Of a stretch of 25,516 nt of DNA, positions 1 to 8,362 are shown piece by piece. The notes under the pieces were generated by a model. That model was not told where the DNA came from. It worked only from the letters and a program-made list of their open reading frames with translations, and did not search any database. The position numbers and the translations under genes are program-made. Where the stretch lies: positions 1 to 25,516 of the forward strand of contig CAJUPS010000048.1 of assembly GCA_910588045.1 (NCBI GenBank), read 5' to 3'. The DNA is from an uncultured Oscillospiraceae bacterium. GTDB lineage: Bacteria; Bacillota; Clostridia; Oscillospirales; Oscillospiraceae. Each line of letters starts with the position of its first letter. Positions within the stretch are counted from its first letter, which is position 1.

Positions 1-41
1 GTCCGGGGCCGCGTAGGTCCCGGGCCATCGACGGAGAAGAA

Positions 42-168
42 GCTAAACGAACTGCCCGCGGGGACGTCATTTAGCCGCCTCCGGCGTCTAAACGACCGTC
101 CCGGCACTCGGCCGGTGGCCGAGCGCCCAGGGCCGCAGATCAGAAACCGCTCGCGCCCGCAGGGCGCG
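42..168 (+). promoter_or_regulatory. Structured 5' leader of mgtE, class not recognised
   Basis: The stretch before mgtE is rich in inverted repeats. Bases 61-74 pair with 88-102 in a long interrupted stem whose tip is a second small stem (76-79 with 83-86). Two perfect 7-bp stems with 3-base loops follow, at 107-123 and 152-168. The octamer CTAAACGA occurs twice (43-50 and 88-95), and TTTAG at 70-74 can pair with either copy, so two exclusive folds are possible. mgtE genes are often under the Mg2+-sensing M-box, but I do not find its conserved blocks here, and bases upstream of the window are missing. Seen: the pairings. Inferred: a regulatory role. Confidence 0.4.
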
Positions 169-190
169 GGAAAAGAAAGGAGGAGCACCC

Positions 191-1570
191 ATGTTGGATC
201 TGGAAAACAGCCGTATTATGGAAGAAATAGAGGAATTATCCCAGCGAAAGCGATGGCAGGAAATCAGAGAAATGCTCCTCCTCTTTGAGCCCGCCGACAT
301 CGCGGCCATTCTGGCCGAGCTGTCGGCGGACCGCCTCCCCCTGGTCTACCGCCTCCTTCCCAAAGAGCTGGCCGCCGAGACCTTCGTGGAGATGGACCCC
401 GAGGAGCAGGAGCTGCTGATCCAGTCCTTCTCCGATACGGAATTGAAAGAAGTGCTCGATGAGCTGTACGTAGACGATACGGTGGACTTGATCGAGGAGA
501 TGCCCGCCTCCGTGGTCAAGCGCATCCTCCGACACACCGACCCGGAGACCCGCCGCTCCGTCAATGAAATTCTCAAATACCCCGAGGACTCCGCCGGGTC
601 CATTATGACCACGGAGTTCGTGGACCTGAAGCGGGACATGTCCGTGGAGGCCGCCATCAAGCGCATCCGGCGCACCGGCGTGGACAAGGAGACCATCAAT
701 ATCTGCTATGTCACCGACCCCAGCCGCCACCTGCTGGGGATCGTCTCTATCCGGACCCTCCTGCTGGCGGAACAGGACGACGTCATCGAGGACATCATGG
801 AGACCAACGTGGTCTCCGCCTCCACCATGGACGACCGGGAGGACGTGGCCCAGGATCTGAGCAAGTACGACTTCCTCGCCATGCCCGTGGTGGACAAGGA
901 GAACCGCCTGGTGGGCATCGTCACCATCGACGACGCCATCGACGTCATGGAGGAGGAGGCCACCGAGGACTTCGAGCTCATGGCCGCTATTACGCCGACG
1001 GACAAGCCCTACCTCCGCGCAGGCGTCTGGGAGACCGTGAAGAGCCGTATCCCCTGGCTGATGCTGCTGATGCTCTCCGCCACCTTCACCGGCGTGGTGA
1101 TCTCCGGCTTTGAGGACTCTTTGGCGGCCTGCTCGGTGCTCATCGGATTCATCCCCATGCTCATGGGCACCGGGGGCAACTGCGGAAATCAGTCCAGCGT
1201 GGCCGTCATCCGCGGTCTGAGCCTGAACGAGATCGACTTCGGCGACCTGGCGAGCGTGGTGTGGAAGGAGAGCCGGGTGGCCCTGCTGTGTGGGGCGCTG
1301 CTGGCGGCGGGGAATTTCGTCAAGCTGCTGCTGGTGGACCGTCTGCTGCTGCAAAACGCCGAGGTGACGGCGGTGGTGGCCCTGGTCATCTGTCTGACGC
1401 TGGTGTGCACCGTGTTCTGCGCCAAGGTGGTGGGATGCCTGCTGCCCCTGCTGGCGGAGAAAATCGGGCTGGACCCCGCCGTGATGGCCGCGCCCTTTAT
1501 CAGCACCATCGTGGACGTGTTGAGCCTGCTCATTTACTTCCGCTTCGCGACATGGATTCTGGGAATATAG
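191..1570 (+). CDS. mgtE: Magnesium transporter MgtE
   Basis: This is a Mg2+ channel of the inner membrane, active as a dimer and gated by cytosolic Mg2+. The 459-residue length is normal for the family. An acidic helical N domain (about residues 5-130) precedes a CBS pair (about 135-255), and five membrane segments fill the C-terminal third. The family signature GTGGNCGNQS lies at about residues 326-335. Asp428, in the segment GLDPAVMAAP, matches the conserved pore aspartate (Asp432 in the Thermus thermophilus protein). The ATG has an AAGGAGG site a few bases upstream. The following peptidase gene begins 45 bases later with no terminator between, so the two are probably cotranscribed. Nothing is truncated, and the identification is secure. 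Confidence 0.95.
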   Translation: MLDLENSRIMEEIEELSQRKRWQEIREMLLLFEPADIAAILAELSADRLPLVYRLLPKELAAETFVEMDPEEQELLIQSFSDTELKEVLDELYVDDTVDLIEEMPASVVKRILRHTDPETRRSVNEILKYPEDSAGSIMTTEFVDLKRDMSVEAAIKRIRRTGVDKETINICYVTDPSRHLLGIVSIRTLLLAEQDDVIEDIMETNVVSASTMDDREDVAQDLSKYDFLAMPVVDKENRLVGIVTIDDAIDVMEEEATEDFELMAAITPTDKPYLRAGVWETVKSRIPWLMLLMLSATFTGVVISGFEDSLAACSVLIGFIPMLMGTGGNCGNQSSVAVIRGLSLNEIDFGDLASVVWKESRVALLCGALLAAGNFVKLLLVDRLLLQNAEVTAVVALVICLTLVCTVFCAKVVGCLLPLLAEKIGLDPAVMAAPFISTIVDVLSLLIYFRFATWILGI

Positions 1571-1615
1571 AAAAAACCACGGGGCAAGCCCGCGGCGAAT
1601 AAGGAGGATAAAACG

Positions 1616-3418
1616 ATGGAACTGATGAAACGCAAGGACGTCCCGGTGGAGCTGACCTGGGACCTGACGGCCATTTACGACGACGAGGCGAAGCTGGCCG
1701 CCGACACGGAACGGATCCGGCAGCTGACAGAGGAGATCGAGCGGGACTACAAGGGGAAGCTGACCACTGTGGAGGCCATCCAGGGGTGCCTGGACAAGTA
1801 CCGGGCGTGGACGGAGTTGTACGAACGGGCGGGAAATTATGTCCAGCTGGCATCGGAGGTGGATTTCACGGACGCCGCCCTACAGGAGCGGTCCGCGGCG
1901 CTCTTCCGGATGTGCGCCAAGGCAAGCAGCCGTCTGAGCTTCATCGACAGCGAGATCCTCGCCCGGGACGAGGCGCTGCTGCGGGACGCCGCCGCCCAGG
2001 AGGGACCCAACCAGCCCTATTTGGCCGAACTTCTCCGGCAGAAGCCCTACCAGCTCCAGCCGGAGACGGAGCGGGTGCTGGCCGCGATGCGGCCCGTGGT
2101 CGGCGCGCCCTACCAGATCTACAACATGGCCAAGCTGGCGGATATGAAATTCCCCGCCTTCCAGGCGGAGGGCGAGGAGTACCCCCTGGGGTACTCCCTC
2201 TATGAGGACGGCTACTCCCACGATCCCCGGACCGAGGTGCGCCGGGAGGCGTTCCGCGCGTTTTCCGGGAAGCTGCGGGAGTACGAGAACGTCACCGCCG
2301 CCGCCTATCAGGCCAATGTGCAGGCGGAGAAGATCATCGCGGACCAGCGGGGCTACCCGTCCGTATTCGACTACCTGCTCTTCGATCAGAAGGTGGACCG
2401 GAGCCTTTACGACCGGCAGATCGACCTCATCATGGACAAGCTGGCCCCCCATATGCGGAAGTACGCCAAGCTGCTGCAAAAGATCCACGGTCTGGACAGG
2501 ATGACCTATGCGGACCTGAAGCTGCCGGTGGACCCGGGATACGTGCCGCCGATGACGGTCGAGGAGTCCGGGAAGTACATCGCCGAGGGCCTGGCCGTCA
2601 TGGGGCCGGACTATCAGGAGATGATCCGCGCGGCCTACCGGGAGCGCTGGATGGACTTCGCCCAGAACCAGGGAAAATGTACCGGCGGCTTCTGCGCAAG
2701 CCCCTATGGGAGCCACTCCTTCATCCTCCTGACCTGGCACGGGCAGATGAGCGACGTGTTCACCCTGGCCCACGAGCTGGGCCACGCGGGGCACTTCAAG
2801 GCATGCAACGCCGCCCAGTCCGTATTCGGCACCGCCGTCTCCACCTACTTTGTGGAGGCCCCCTCCACCATGAACGAGCTGCTGCTGGCCCACTATATGC
2901 TGAAGACCAACCCGGACAAGCGGTTCCGCCGGTGGGTCCTCAGCAACATGGTGAGCAACACCTACTACCACAATTTCGTCACCCATCTGTTGGAGGCCGC
3001 CTTCCAGCGGGAGGTCTACAAGCTTGTGGACGCCGGAGGCGGCGTTCAGTCGGAGACCCTGGACCGGCTCATGGGGGAGACCCTGGAGAAGTTCTGGGGG
3101 GACGCCGTGGAGCTCACGGAGGGCGCGGAGCTGACCTGGATGCGTCAGCCCCACTACTACATGGGACTGTACTCCTACACCTACAGCGCGGGACTGACGG
3201 TGGCCACCCAGGTGTGCAAGCGCATCGAGACCGAGGGCGCGTGTGCTGTGGAGGACTGGAAGCGGGTCCTGGCGGCGGGGGGTACGAAGACGCCCCTGGA
3301 GCTGGCCCGGATGGCCGGGGTGGACATCTCCACCGACGCGCCGCTGCTGGATACCATCGAGACCATCGGCGGGTATATCGACGAGATTGTCCGGTTGACG
3401 GAGGAGCTCTCGCTGTGA
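1616..3418 (+). CDS. pepF: Oligoendopeptidase F, peptidase family M3
   Basis: This is a cytosolic zinc metallopeptidase that cuts short peptides internally, completing peptide turnover. At 600 residues it has the usual PepF length. The zinc motif HELGH is at residues 386-390, with Glu387 as the expected catalytic base. Glu414 in VEAPSTMNELL sits 24 residues after the second His and is the probable third zinc ligand. The N-terminal half is the helical lobe typical of the family, and no signal peptide or membrane segment is visible. The start is supported by an AAGGAGG site 9 bases before the ATG. The gene sits between mgtE and an MFS gene with short gaps, which says little about its substrate. 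The family assignment is firm and the specific peptides are unknown. Confidence 0.94.
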   Translation: MELMKRKDVPVELTWDLTAIYDDEAKLAADTERIRQLTEEIERDYKGKLTTVEAIQGCLDKYRAWTELYERAGNYVQLASEVDFTDAALQERSAALFRMCAKASSRLSFIDSEILARDEALLRDAAAQEGPNQPYLAELLRQKPYQLQPETERVLAAMRPVVGAPYQIYNMAKLADMKFPAFQAEGEEYPLGYSLYEDGYSHDPRTEVRREAFRAFSGKLREYENVTAAAYQANVQAEKIIADQRGYPSVFDYLLFDQKVDRSLYDRQIDLIMDKLAPHMRKYAKLLQKIHGLDRMTYADLKLPVDPGYVPPMTVEESGKYIAEGLAVMGPDYQEMIRAAYRERWMDFAQNQGKCTGGFCASPYGSHSFILLTWHGQMSDVFTLAHELGHAGHFKACNAAQSVFGTAVSTYFVEAPSTMNELLLAHYMLKTNPDKRFRRWVLSNMVSNTYYHNFVTHLLEAAFQREVYKLVDAGGGVQSETLDRLMGETLEKFWGDAVELTEGAELTWMRQPHYYMGLYSYTYSAGLTVATQVCKRIETEGACAVEDWKRVLAAGGTKTPLELARMAGVDISTDAPLLDTIETIGGYIDEIVRLTEELSL

Positions 3419-3463
3419 TCCTGCCCTTCCGGATGGCGTAATAAAAACGGGGAATCGTATCTT

Positions 3464-4657
3464 ATGGTGAAAAATTATAGAAAAACATTGCTGGCCTGTT
3501 ACCTGGGCTTTATCACCCAGGCGATTGCCGCCAATTTTGCGCCGCTTCTGTTTCTGAAATTTCATGAGGATTACGGCATTCCGTGGGGAAAGATCGCGCT
3601 GATCTCCGGAACCTTCTTTGTTGCGCAGCTGATCGTGGACGCCTTGTGCGCCCGCTTCGCGGACCGTATCGGATACCGCAAATGTGTCATCGCCGCAGAA
3701 GTGTGTTCCGCCGTCGGCTTGATCGGCCTTGCTTTTCTGCCGGAGCTTTTTCCGGATCCCTTTACCGGAATCCTTCTCAGCGTCGTTGTCTACGCGGTCG
3801 GGAGCGGCCTGATCGAGGTGCTGGGGAGCCCCATTGTAGAGGCGTGCCCCTTTGAGCACAAGGAGGCCGCCATGAGTCTGCTGCACTCCTTTTACTGCTG
3901 GGGGTCGGTAGGGGTCATTCTGCTGTCCACGCTGTTTTTTGCGGTCTTTGGAATTGGCAGCTGGAAGGTTCTCGCCTGCATATGGGCGCTCATTCCCCTT
4001 TACAACGTTTACAATTTTACCACATGTCCCATTGAATATCTCACCGATGACGGCCAGGGACTGGGCGCGGGCGGTCTTCTGCGGCTCCCGCTGTTCTGGG
4101 TGGCGGTTGTCCTGATGGTCTGCGCGGGGGCCTCTGAATTGTCCATGGCGCAGTGGGCTTCCGCCTATGCCGAGTCGGCGCTCGGACTGTCAAAGGCCGT
4201 GGGGGACCTGGCCGGTCCGTGTATGTTCGCTATAACGATGGGGATCAGCCGCACCATTTACGGAAAGTACGGCGACAGGATGGACCTGATGAAATTCATG
4301 CTGGGGTCGGGTCTGCTCTGCCTGCTCTGCTATCTGGCGGCCTCCCTGTCCGGCACACCCGCCGTCGGCTTGGCCGGATGTATCCTGTGCGGCTTTTCGG
4401 TAGGCATTATGTGGCCGGGGACCATCAGTATCTGCTCTAAGCGGATCCCCGCCGGAGGAACGGCGATGTTTGCCCTGCTGGCGATGGCGGGCGATCTGGG
4501 CGGGGCCTTCGGGCCGGGTCTGGTGGGCAGCATCACGCAGAGTGCGAATGACAACTTGCAGCGGGGGATGCTTGCGGGATGCCTGTTTCCACTGGTGCTC
4601 ATCATCTCCCTCTTCGTCCTGAAGGGCTTCCGGGAAGGGCAAAAGGAGCTCCCTTGA
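3464..4657 (+). CDS. MFS transporter, FucP-like sugar permease type
   Basis: This is a 12-segment major facilitator protein of 397 residues, a normal size. The loop between segments 2 and 3 carries the MFS motif-A variant DALCARFADRIGYRK. The segment GISRTIYGKYGDRMDLMKF in the middle of the protein is the matching loop of the second half. The C-terminal half, with a MWPGTISICSKRIPAGGTAM stretch, resembles fucose/hexose permease relatives, but the substrate cannot be read from sequence. The ribosome site is weak (a GGGGAA stretch about 10 bases before the ATG). The gene follows the peptidase by 45 bases without a visible terminator, so read-through is likely, and it ends in a strong terminator. 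Base composition is less GC-rich than in the flanking peptidase gene. Confidence 0.85.
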   Translation: MVKNYRKTLLACYLGFITQAIAANFAPLLFLKFHEDYGIPWGKIALISGTFFVAQLIVDALCARFADRIGYRKCVIAAEVCSAVGLIGLAFLPELFPDPFTGILLSVVVYAVGSGLIEVLGSPIVEACPFEHKEAAMSLLHSFYCWGSVGVILLSTLFFAVFGIGSWKVLACIWALIPLYNVYNFTTCPIEYLTDDGQGLGAGGLLRLPLFWVAVVLMVCAGASELSMAQWASAYAESALGLSKAVGDLAGPCMFAITMGISRTIYGKYGDRMDLMKFMLGSGLLCLLCYLAASLSGTPAVGLAGCILCGFSVGIMWPGTISICSKRIPAGGTAMFALLAMAGDLGGAFGPGLVGSITQSANDNLQRGMLAGCLFPLVLIISLFVLKGFREGQKELP

Positions 4658-4710
4658 CCATTGGCAGTCCTGGTGGCTGTATGCGCGTTGCTGCCGCTTG
4701 CAGCACGCGG

Positions 4711-4745
4711 GCGGGGACCGGGCGAAAGCCCGGTCCCCGCTTTTT
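4711..4745 (+). terminator. Rho-independent terminator after the MFS gene
   Basis: This is a perfect 13-bp GC-rich stem (4711-4723 with 4728-4740) closed by a GAAA tetraloop and followed directly by TTTTT. It is a textbook terminator and probably ends the mgtE-pepF-MFS transcript. Confidence 0.95.
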
Positions 4746-4832
4746 CCGTTTGGCGATCTGGCTTTTCAGACCTCGGTATGAAAATATGCTCGATTTTTGC
4801 TCTTCCTGTTCCACAGCACCGCCCCTTTCCGC

Positions 4833-4861
4833 TTGTCTGTGAAATGGACCTGTGCTATAAT
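4833..4861 (+). promoter_or_regulatory. Sigma-A promoter for the amino acid permease unit
   Basis: A TTGTCT -35 box (4833-4838) and a perfect TATAAT -10 box (4856-4861) are separated by 17 bases. TG one base before the -10 makes it an extended -10. Transcription would begin near 4868, leaving a leader of about 90 bases before the permease ATG. In the rest of the 300-base gap I see only the terminator above. Confidence 0.75.
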
Positions 4862-4957
4862 ATAATGACATTGATTTTATCACGGGGCATTTTGTGACAG
4901 TTCTATACGGTAAGTTATTTCCTTGACGAACCAGCAAAATAACAGGAGATATAGGCT

Positions 4958-6112
4958 ATGAAGATCAAATCAGAGGCAGAGCTGACGACATTTGAAGCGA
5001 TTTGTATGCTGGTGGGAAACAGTATCGGAACCGGGATCATTGCCGTGCCCTATCTGGCAACGAGGAACAGCCTGCTGCATGTTGTCTGGATGGTTGCCCT
5101 CGCCTATATCGCCAATGTGATCCTGCATCTGATTATTGCAGAGCTCTCCTATAACAACGGCGGCGTACAGCTGGTCAAAAGCTTTGAGGGCGAACTGTTC
5201 CATGGCGCGGCGAAGAAGGTGTTCAGCTGGGTCGCATTTGTGGTCTATGGCCTGGCTATCATGGTCGGCGTGAGCGGGAACATCAATGGCGGCGCACAAA
5301 TATTTGTAAACTGGTTCGGAATGCCTCTGTGGACAGCTCAGCTGGTTTATTATGCGGTCGCGGGATGCGTGGTGTTCATGGGAATGAAGGCGGTGGGCAT
5401 CGCGCAAAAATATTCCGTCGTACTCTTAATCGGTATCGTGGCCGCCATGACGGCGGGGACATTTCTCCGACCGGTCAACGCTCTGCATTCCTCGGCATTT
5501 CACTGGAACAACCTCCTTGCCCTTTACAGCATGGTCGTCTTTGCCACCTCGGCCAATCAGGCGGTCATCCAGGTAGTAAAGGGGCTGAACGGCGACCCGC
5601 GCAGGATTAGAAAAGCGATTTTTATTGGCTTCGGTCTGTCCTCTGTCCTCGTATTGATCGTAACAGTGACGGTATTGCTTGGAACAAAAGGAGAGATCAA
5701 CAAGGAGCTTGCCTATATGCAGCTTGGCGATAGTATCGGGAAATGGGCGGTCATCCTGGCGGGGATCTTCTCCCTGTTCGCACTGCTGACCACCTTCTGG
5801 TCCAATACGCTGGCCCTGCGTGACGTCGTACACGAGCAGATCCATGTGGGGAACCGTATCAGTTGGCTGATCGCTACCGTTCCGTGTATCCTGTTTGCCG
5901 TCTTTGGCGTCAACAGCTTTATTGTTCTGACACGAATCATGAGCGGCGTTGTGATCCTCGTGAGCATTATGCTTGTACTCACCTATGGGAAATCAAGAAG
6001 GAAGGCCGGGGCCAGCCCGATCTGCGGTGTGATCGGCACCGTGCCCTTTCAGGTGCTGATGGTCCTGTCAACGCTCCTGTCGGCGATAGGGTCCCTTGTT
6101 CCGTTGCGTTAG
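4958..6112 (+). CDS. Amino acid permease, aromatic (Trp/Tyr) type of the APC superfamily
   Basis: This 384-residue membrane protein has about 11 hydrophobic segments. The first carries the broken-helix motif GNSIGTGIIAVPY (residues 20-32), which in APC-fold transporters forms the substrate and ion site. The overall pattern and length fit the hydroxy/aromatic amino acid permease family (TyrP/Mtr-like, related to SLC38). That family imports amino acids with protons or sodium. Substrate cannot be fixed from sequence, and a spore germinant-receptor permease (GerAB-like) is less likely because no gerA or gerC partner is adjacent. An AGGAGA site lies about 11 bases before the ATG, and a dedicated promoter is present upstream. 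The codon mix is visibly more AT-rich than in the genes on either side of this two-gene unit. Confidence 0.78.
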   Translation: MKIKSEAELTTFEAICMLVGNSIGTGIIAVPYLATRNSLLHVVWMVALAYIANVILHLIIAELSYNNGGVQLVKSFEGELFHGAAKKVFSWVAFVVYGLAIMVGVSGNINGGAQIFVNWFGMPLWTAQLVYYAVAGCVVFMGMKAVGIAQKYSVVLLIGIVAAMTAGTFLRPVNALHSSAFHWNNLLALYSMVVFATSANQAVIQVVKGLNGDPRRIRKAIFIGFGLSSVLVLIVTVTVLLGTKGEINKELAYMQLGDSIGKWAVILAGIFSLFALLTTFWSNTLALRDVVHEQIHVGNRISWLIATVPCILFAVFGVNSFIVLTRIMSGVVILVSIMLVLTYGKSRRKAGASPICGVIGTVPFQVLMVLSTLLSAIGSLVPLR

Positions 6113-6124
6113 GAGGGCTTGGCG

Positions 6125-6166
6125 GTGAGACCTTTACGATTGGCAAACCGAAGAATGGGGATGTAA
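6125..6166 (+). CDS. Possible 13-codon basic leader peptide
   Basis: A GTG start is placed 7 bases after a full AGGAGGG site (6111-6117) that overlaps the permease stop codon. It would encode a 13-residue, arginine-rich peptide (MRPLRLANRRMGM) ending at TAA, 21 bases before the next gene. The strong ribosome site has no other start to serve, which is the only reason to list it. It may be a translational coupler or a decayed start. Confidence 0.25.
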   Translation: MRPLRLANRRMGM

Positions 6167-6187
6167 GGCGAGCGGAGAGAAGGCGGT

Positions 6188-6721
6188 ATGGGAAAGATTA
6201 AGAAAGATTTTATGCTGAAAGAAGTGCGCAGGATAGCGTTCTGTGCAATCGGGCTGGCGGTATGTGTGCTTATCCTCTTGCGATACGCCCCCAAACTGGC
6301 GTCCTGCCAACCGTTGCTCTTGCTGGGCATCGCTGCAATCGTCGCTTTGGCAGCTTTACGCTCGGTTCTGCTGGCCCACTCTGCCATGAGGAATCTGACG
6401 GATAACGATATTTATTGGCTAGAGAAAGAATATACGGCGTCCCACCCCGTTTATAAGGTCTGGCAGGGCGAAATACATTTGATGCAGCGTTTTATCGTCT
6501 GCCGGAGCAGGGGCCGCCTCCTGTTCATCCCTATGGACAAAATTGAGCGGGTGGAGCGCCGCTTTGACCGCACCGATATGGGGAAAATCCCGTTTGCAAA
6601 GTTTATCCTGGACACAAATCAATCGATCACTATCGGCTTTTCATCCCGTCACGCCGAGGAAAGCGAGGCCGTCTTTGCCTGGCTTGCGGAGCGGCTGGGA
6701 AAAGAAAAAGCGGCGCGTTGA
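6188..6721 (+). CDS. Hypothetical membrane protein, two N-terminal segments plus soluble domain
   Basis: I do not recognise a named family. Of the 177 residues, about 15-35 and 42-62 form two membrane helices in a hairpin. The remaining 110 residues are soluble, with alternating short strands (for example HLMQRFIVCRSRGRLLFIPM and FILDTNQSITIGFSSR) and a final amphipathic helix. That strand-rich domain ending in one helix resembles the PH-like (bPH) domains of small bacterial membrane proteins, which is an inference from pattern only. A GGAGAGAAGG site precedes the ATG. It follows the amino acid permease by 75 bases and probably shares its transcript. A shared terminator lies just downstream. 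Confidence 0.7.
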   Translation: MGKIKKDFMLKEVRRIAFCAIGLAVCVLILLRYAPKLASCQPLLLLGIAAIVALAALRSVLLAHSAMRNLTDNDIYWLEKEYTASHPVYKVWQGEIHLMQRFIVCRSRGRLLFIPMDKIERVERRFDRTDMGKIPFAKFILDTNQSITIGFSSRHAEESEAVFAWLAERLGKEKAAR

Positions 6722-6742
6722 AATAGGAGTTTATCAGCAGAC

Positions 6743-6778
6743 AATAATACTTCCGACCTTTCGGCCGGAAGTATTATT
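6743..6778. terminator. Bidirectional terminator between convergent genes
   Basis: A 16-bp stem with one A-C mismatch (6743-6758 with 6763-6778) is closed by a TTTC loop. The outer half of the stem is AT-rich (AATAATAC against GTATTATT), so each strand ends in a U-rich arm. It lies between the stop codons of the rightward small membrane protein and the leftward symporter and can serve both. Confidence 0.8.
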
Positions 6779-6792
6779 ATAGTTCTGCCCCC

Positions 6793-8145
6793 TCAGATCA
6801 AGCCCTGGATCAATATAAGCAGGATCAGCGCGGGGAGCACAAATTGGAAGTAGGGCTTCAGCCAGCGGGGGAGCTTCAGCCCCTCACCGGCGTTGGCCTC
6901 CTCTAAATAGCGGTCATAGCCCCATCCGCTTCTGCTGACGCAGAATAGCAGGTAGACCAGGGATCCCAAGGGCAGCAGCAGGTTGCTCACCAGGAAGTCC
7001 TCGCTGTCCAGAATGTCCCGTCCGCCGATGGGATGAATATCCTTCCAGACGTTGTAGCCCAGCACACAGGGGAGGCTGGCCAGGAGGATGAACCCACAGT
7101 TGAGCAGCGCGGCCTTCTTCCGTGACCACCCGAAGTTGTCGATGGAGCTGGCCTGTAGGTTCTCAAATACGGCGATGACCGTGGAGAAGCTGGCGAAGGT
7201 CATGAAGAGGAAGAACAGCGCGCCCCACAGCCGTCCTCCCGCCATATTCAGGAAGACCTTCGGCAGCGTTATAAAGATCAGGGGCGGGCCATAGTCCGGC
7301 TCCACGCCGAAGGAGAAGCAGGCGGGGAAGATGATGAGTCCCGCCATCAGCGCCACGAAGGTATCCAGGCAGCAGATGCGCACGGCCTCGCTGGTCAGGG
7401 TGTTGTTCCGGCTCATGTAGCTGCCGAAGACCTCCATGGCGGCGATGCCCAGGCTCAGGGTGAAAAAGGCCTGGTTCATGGCGGCGGTGATCACCTGGCC
7501 CAGCCCGGCCTCTGCGGCCCGCCCAAGGTCTGGCAGCAGGTAGAATTTCACGCCCTCCGCTGCGCCCTCCAGGGTCAGACTGTGGACCGCCAGCACGGCG
7601 ATCAGGGCAAGGAGGCCCAGCATCATCACCTTGGTAATGCGCTCCAGCCCCTTCTGGAGGCCGAAGCTGCACACAAAAAAGCCGCCCAGCACCGTCACCG
7701 CCATCCAGAGGCCCATCTCTGCGGGATTGGCCTGCATGGCGTAAAACACGCCGTCCACCGCTTCGCCCTCCAGGCCGGAAAAGACACCGGCGGCGAATTT
7801 GAAGAAGTACCCCAGCATCCAGCCGGAGACGGTGGTGTAGTACATCATCAGCAGGCAGCAGCCCGCCACGCAGAACCATCCGTGGATGTGCCACTTGCTC
7901 CCCGGCTTCTCAAGGGCCTGGTAGCCCTGCACAGCCGTTTTGCGGCTGGCCCGGCCCACCGCCAGCTCCATGGTCAGCACCGGTACGCCCATGATGGCCA
8001 AAAAGAGCAGGTAGAACAGCACGAAGACGCCGCCGCCGTTGGCGCCTGTGATATAGGGGAATTTCCACACATTGCCGATCCCCACGGCGCAGCCTGCGCT
8101 TACCAGAAGGAAGCCCAGGCGGGATTGAAAGCGCTCCCGTTTCAT
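6793..8145 (-). CDS. Sodium-dependent transporter, NSS family (SNF)
   Basis: This is a sodium-coupled amino acid symporter of the LeuT/MhsT type, 450 residues with about 11-12 membrane segments. Segment 1 carries the sodium and substrate motif SAGCAVGIGNVWKFPY, followed by GANGGGVFVLFY and then MELAVGRASRKTA, all typical of the family. The reading frame stays open upstream to a GTG at 8211. I choose the ATG at 8145 because the predicted transcription start falls at about 8213, which would leave the GTG with no leader. A GAGAGGA stretch precedes the ATG, and family homology begins a few residues after it. The gene runs divergently from the esterase gene. The substrate is unknown; hydrophobic amino acids are the common cargo of bacterial members. 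Confidence 0.93.
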   Translation of the reverse strand: MKRERFQSRLGFLLVSAGCAVGIGNVWKFPYITGANGGGVFVLFYLLFLAIMGVPVLTMELAVGRASRKTAVQGYQALEKPGSKWHIHGWFCVAGCCLLMMYYTTVSGWMLGYFFKFAAGVFSGLEGEAVDGVFYAMQANPAEMGLWMAVTVLGGFFVCSFGLQKGLERITKVMMLGLLALIAVLAVHSLTLEGAAEGVKFYLLPDLGRAAEAGLGQVITAAMNQAFFTLSLGIAAMEVFGSYMSRNNTLTSEAVRICCLDTFVALMAGLIIFPACFSFGVEPDYGPPLIFITLPKVFLNMAGGRLWGALFFLFMTFASFSTVIAVFENLQASSIDNFGWSRKKAALLNCGFILLASLPCVLGYNVWKDIHPIGGRDILDSEDFLVSNLLLPLGSLVYLLFCVSRSGWGYDRYLEEANAGEGLKLPRWLKPYFQFVLPALILLILIQGLI

Positions 8146-8219
8146 GTCAGTTATGATTCCTCTCTTATTCTCTTCTTTCCCCCCGGCAGCTTTCCGCTGT
8201 CCGGAGTTCACACTCGTCT

Positions 8220-8248
8220 ATGATAACGGGCATTTGGAGAAATGTCAA
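8220..8248 (-). promoter_or_regulatory. Sigma-A promoter for the NSS symporter
   Basis: On the minus strand, a perfect TTGACA (8243-8248) is spaced 17 bases from TATCAT (8220-8225). Transcription would begin near 8213, giving a leader of roughly 67 bases before the ATG at 8145. Confidence 0.85.
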
Positions 8249-8289
8249 TACTTCACGGGAGATTGGAGGAGGGAGGGGGAAAAATAGGA

Positions 8290-8318
8290 TTTACTGCCAG
8301 CAGAAGGTGTGATATACT
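8290..8318 (+). promoter_or_regulatory. Sigma-A promoter for the esterase-regulator unit
   Basis: TTTACT (8290-8295) and TATACT (8313-8318) are spaced 17 bases apart, with TG one base before the -10 (extended -10). The predicted start near 8325 lies 3' to a first possible ATG at 8330 only by a few bases, so translation more plausibly begins at 8363. Confidence 0.7.
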
Positions 8319-8362
8319 GAGAGCACAATATGACGCGGGGGAGCGAGGATGGAGGAGCGGGA

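Noticed and set aside
1..190. M-box (ykoK) magnesium riboswitch before mgtE
   Set aside because: I looked for its conserved blocks and could not place them in the available sequence. The 5' end may be cut off, so it is only listed as a structured leader.
1880..3886. 668-codon open frame on the minus strand opposite pepF and the start of the MFS gene
   Set aside because: It crosses two recognisable plus-strand genes and shows no domain; it is a composition artefact.
8146..8211. N-terminal extension of the NSS symporter from GTG at 8211
   Set aside because: The predicted transcription start is at about 8213, which would leave no leader. The extra 22 residues are low-complexity, and family homology begins at the ATG at 8145.
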